This document shows positions 63,357-64,000 of a stretch of DNA of 64,000 bases, in pieces. The translations under genes and the position numbers were made by a program. Below the pieces are notes generated by a model that made no database searches, was not told the DNA's origin, and worked only from the letters and a program-made list of their open reading frames with translations. The DNA lies in assembly GCA_017560945.1 (NCBI GenBank), contig JAFZDY010000050.1, forward strand, positions 1-64,000, read 5' to 3'. Position 1 is the stretch's first letter, and every line of letters starts with the position of its first letter. This DNA is from Bacteroidaceae bacterium. Its GTDB lineage: Bacteria > Bacteroidota > Bacteroidia > Bacteroidales > Bacteroidaceae.

Positions 63357-64000
63357 TTAGTACCAATCGATATTTGTGCTATAACTGCTACGCTTGTCGT
63401 ACTTGAGGGCATCGGCCAACATACTACTATTGGCACTGATGCTGAAGTTGTAACTTGTGTAGGGCGAAAGGATAATGCCACACGACATAGAGAAACAGTG
63501 CAGATTACGGCTAATGTTGCATGTGGTAGCTGCTATCTTCTTGAAGTCAAAATCGTAACCCGAGGTGAATGAAATGTTCCACTTGTTGGACGGCTTGATG
63601 TTACCCGATACGTTCATACGATGACTGAACGAAAATGGATATCTCATTGTGCGGATATTGATTTCCTTTGTACGGTCTTCGGCTAAGGTGTAGTTCCATG
63701 ACATACTTATTGACCAGGGGATTTTGAATGCCATATATCCGTCTGGGTCTTTTCCTGCTTTCTCAGTTTTTCTTTCTACTGGTCTGTTTGAGGTTGATCT
63801 ACTACTTGATGTATCTTCTTCTTCCTCTTCCTCTCCTTCTACATTCTTTTTCTTGGGACTGAACCATTGTTTTATGGTTTCATTGTTGAATGTGTAGGAG
63901 AATCCGTTACTCATACCTTGGAAGCGTCCGAAACGACCGTAAGACCACTCGGTACGATCGCCCACAACCACTTGTCCCTTGTCATTGAACTCGTAAGCAT
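63357..64000 (-). CDS. lptD: LPS-assembly protein LptD, C-terminal part (cut by window edge)
   Basis: The frame is open to the window end, so the N-terminal part lies beyond 64000; about 214 C-terminal residues are visible. Alternating hydrophobic/polar beta strands (ISMSWNYTL, FSFSHRMNVSGNIKPSNKWNISFTSGYDFDF in parts, ending NIDWY) are typical of an outer-membrane beta barrel, and the segment NETIKQWFSPKKK with an acidic insert matches the Bacteroidota LptD group. It would act with LptE (52274-52792) to place LPS in the outer leaflet. The C-terminal aromatic residue fits BAM-dependent insertion. Confidence 0.82.
   Translation of the reverse strand, partial: AYEFNDKGQVVVGDRTEWSYGRFGRFQGMSNGFSYTFNNETIKQWFSPKKKNVEGEEEEEEDTSSSRSTSNRPVERKTEKAGKDPDGYMAFKIPWSISMSWNYTLAEDRTKEINIRTMRYPFSFSHRMNVSGNIKPSNKWNISFTSGYDFDFKKIAATTCNISRNLHCFSMSCGIILSPYTSYNFSISANSSMLADALKYDKRSSYSTNIDWY

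Overview
This 64-kb window is chromosomal DNA of a Bacteroidales bacterium (Bacteroidota). I cannot fix the genus. The order is supported by: an 11-subunit-type nuo operon with fused nuoCD and no nuoEFG; a long NusB followed by YajC, a YbbR-like protein and CoaE; families mostly restricted to Bacteroidota (DUF5606, DUF3276, DUF4837, DUF4922, Bacteroidetes-type LptE and LptD); secreted proteins with type IX secretion (T9SS) C-terminal domains; and many promoters of the Bacteroidota primary-sigma type (TTTG, 19-20 bp, TAnnTTTG). No rRNA, tRNA, prophage, insertion sequence or CRISPR array was found.

Layout. 1-3840 is an AT-rich accessory patch: a truncated BspA-type leucine-rich-repeat protein, a PD-(D/E)XK nuclease-like protein, 1.25 kb of gene-free repeat-bearing DNA, and a YoeB-type toxin-antitoxin pair bracketed by two near-identical ~168-bp direct repeats. 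3841-13804 (minus) is the nuo operon. 13934-16503 (minus) holds a small exported protein and ptb-buk. 17046-23034 (plus) carries rarA, a 2-hydroxyacid dehydrogenase, a TRIC-type channel and a GH127-type arabinofuranosidase. 23304-26733 (minus) is a DUF5606 gene plus nusB-yajC-ybbR-coaE. 26984-29249 (plus) is a DUF3276 protein, L25, pth and an S4-domain protein. 29431-34631 (minus) is a probable envelope operon: a glycosyltransferase-DUF4922 fusion, a SpoIID/LytB protein and an AmpG-like transporter. 35278-45110 (plus) runs HU-like protein, rlmN, DUF4837 lipoprotein, pdxA and a six-gene set that looks like an inositol-lipid pathway (nucleotidyltransferase, ATP-grasp, CDP-alcohol phosphatidyltransferase, flippase-like membrane protein, HAD phosphatase, myo-inositol-phosphate synthase). 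45323-50225 (minus) is an AT-rich set of secreted proteins including a gingipain-type C25 peptidase and an S74 tail-fibre-type protein with a T9SS signal. 50995-53988 (plus) is a sigma-54 activator, LptE, a TPR-like protein and SecG. 54092-57303 (minus) ends with murF; folP-cdaA, asnA and ung follow on plus. The right end has a small lipoprotein, an SPFH protein and the C-terminal part of LptD, cut by the window edge.

The most distinctive signals are in non-coding DNA. Four short arrays contain imperfect palindromes repeated every 22 or 23 bp, in three unrelated sequence families. A separate dispersed repeat of about 60 bp carries a complete consensus promoter and sits directly in front of rarA, the glycosyltransferase-DUF4922 gene and rlmN. 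Other repeats include a ~136-bp inverted-repeat element, a 16-unit heptamer microsatellite and several long hairpins between genes.
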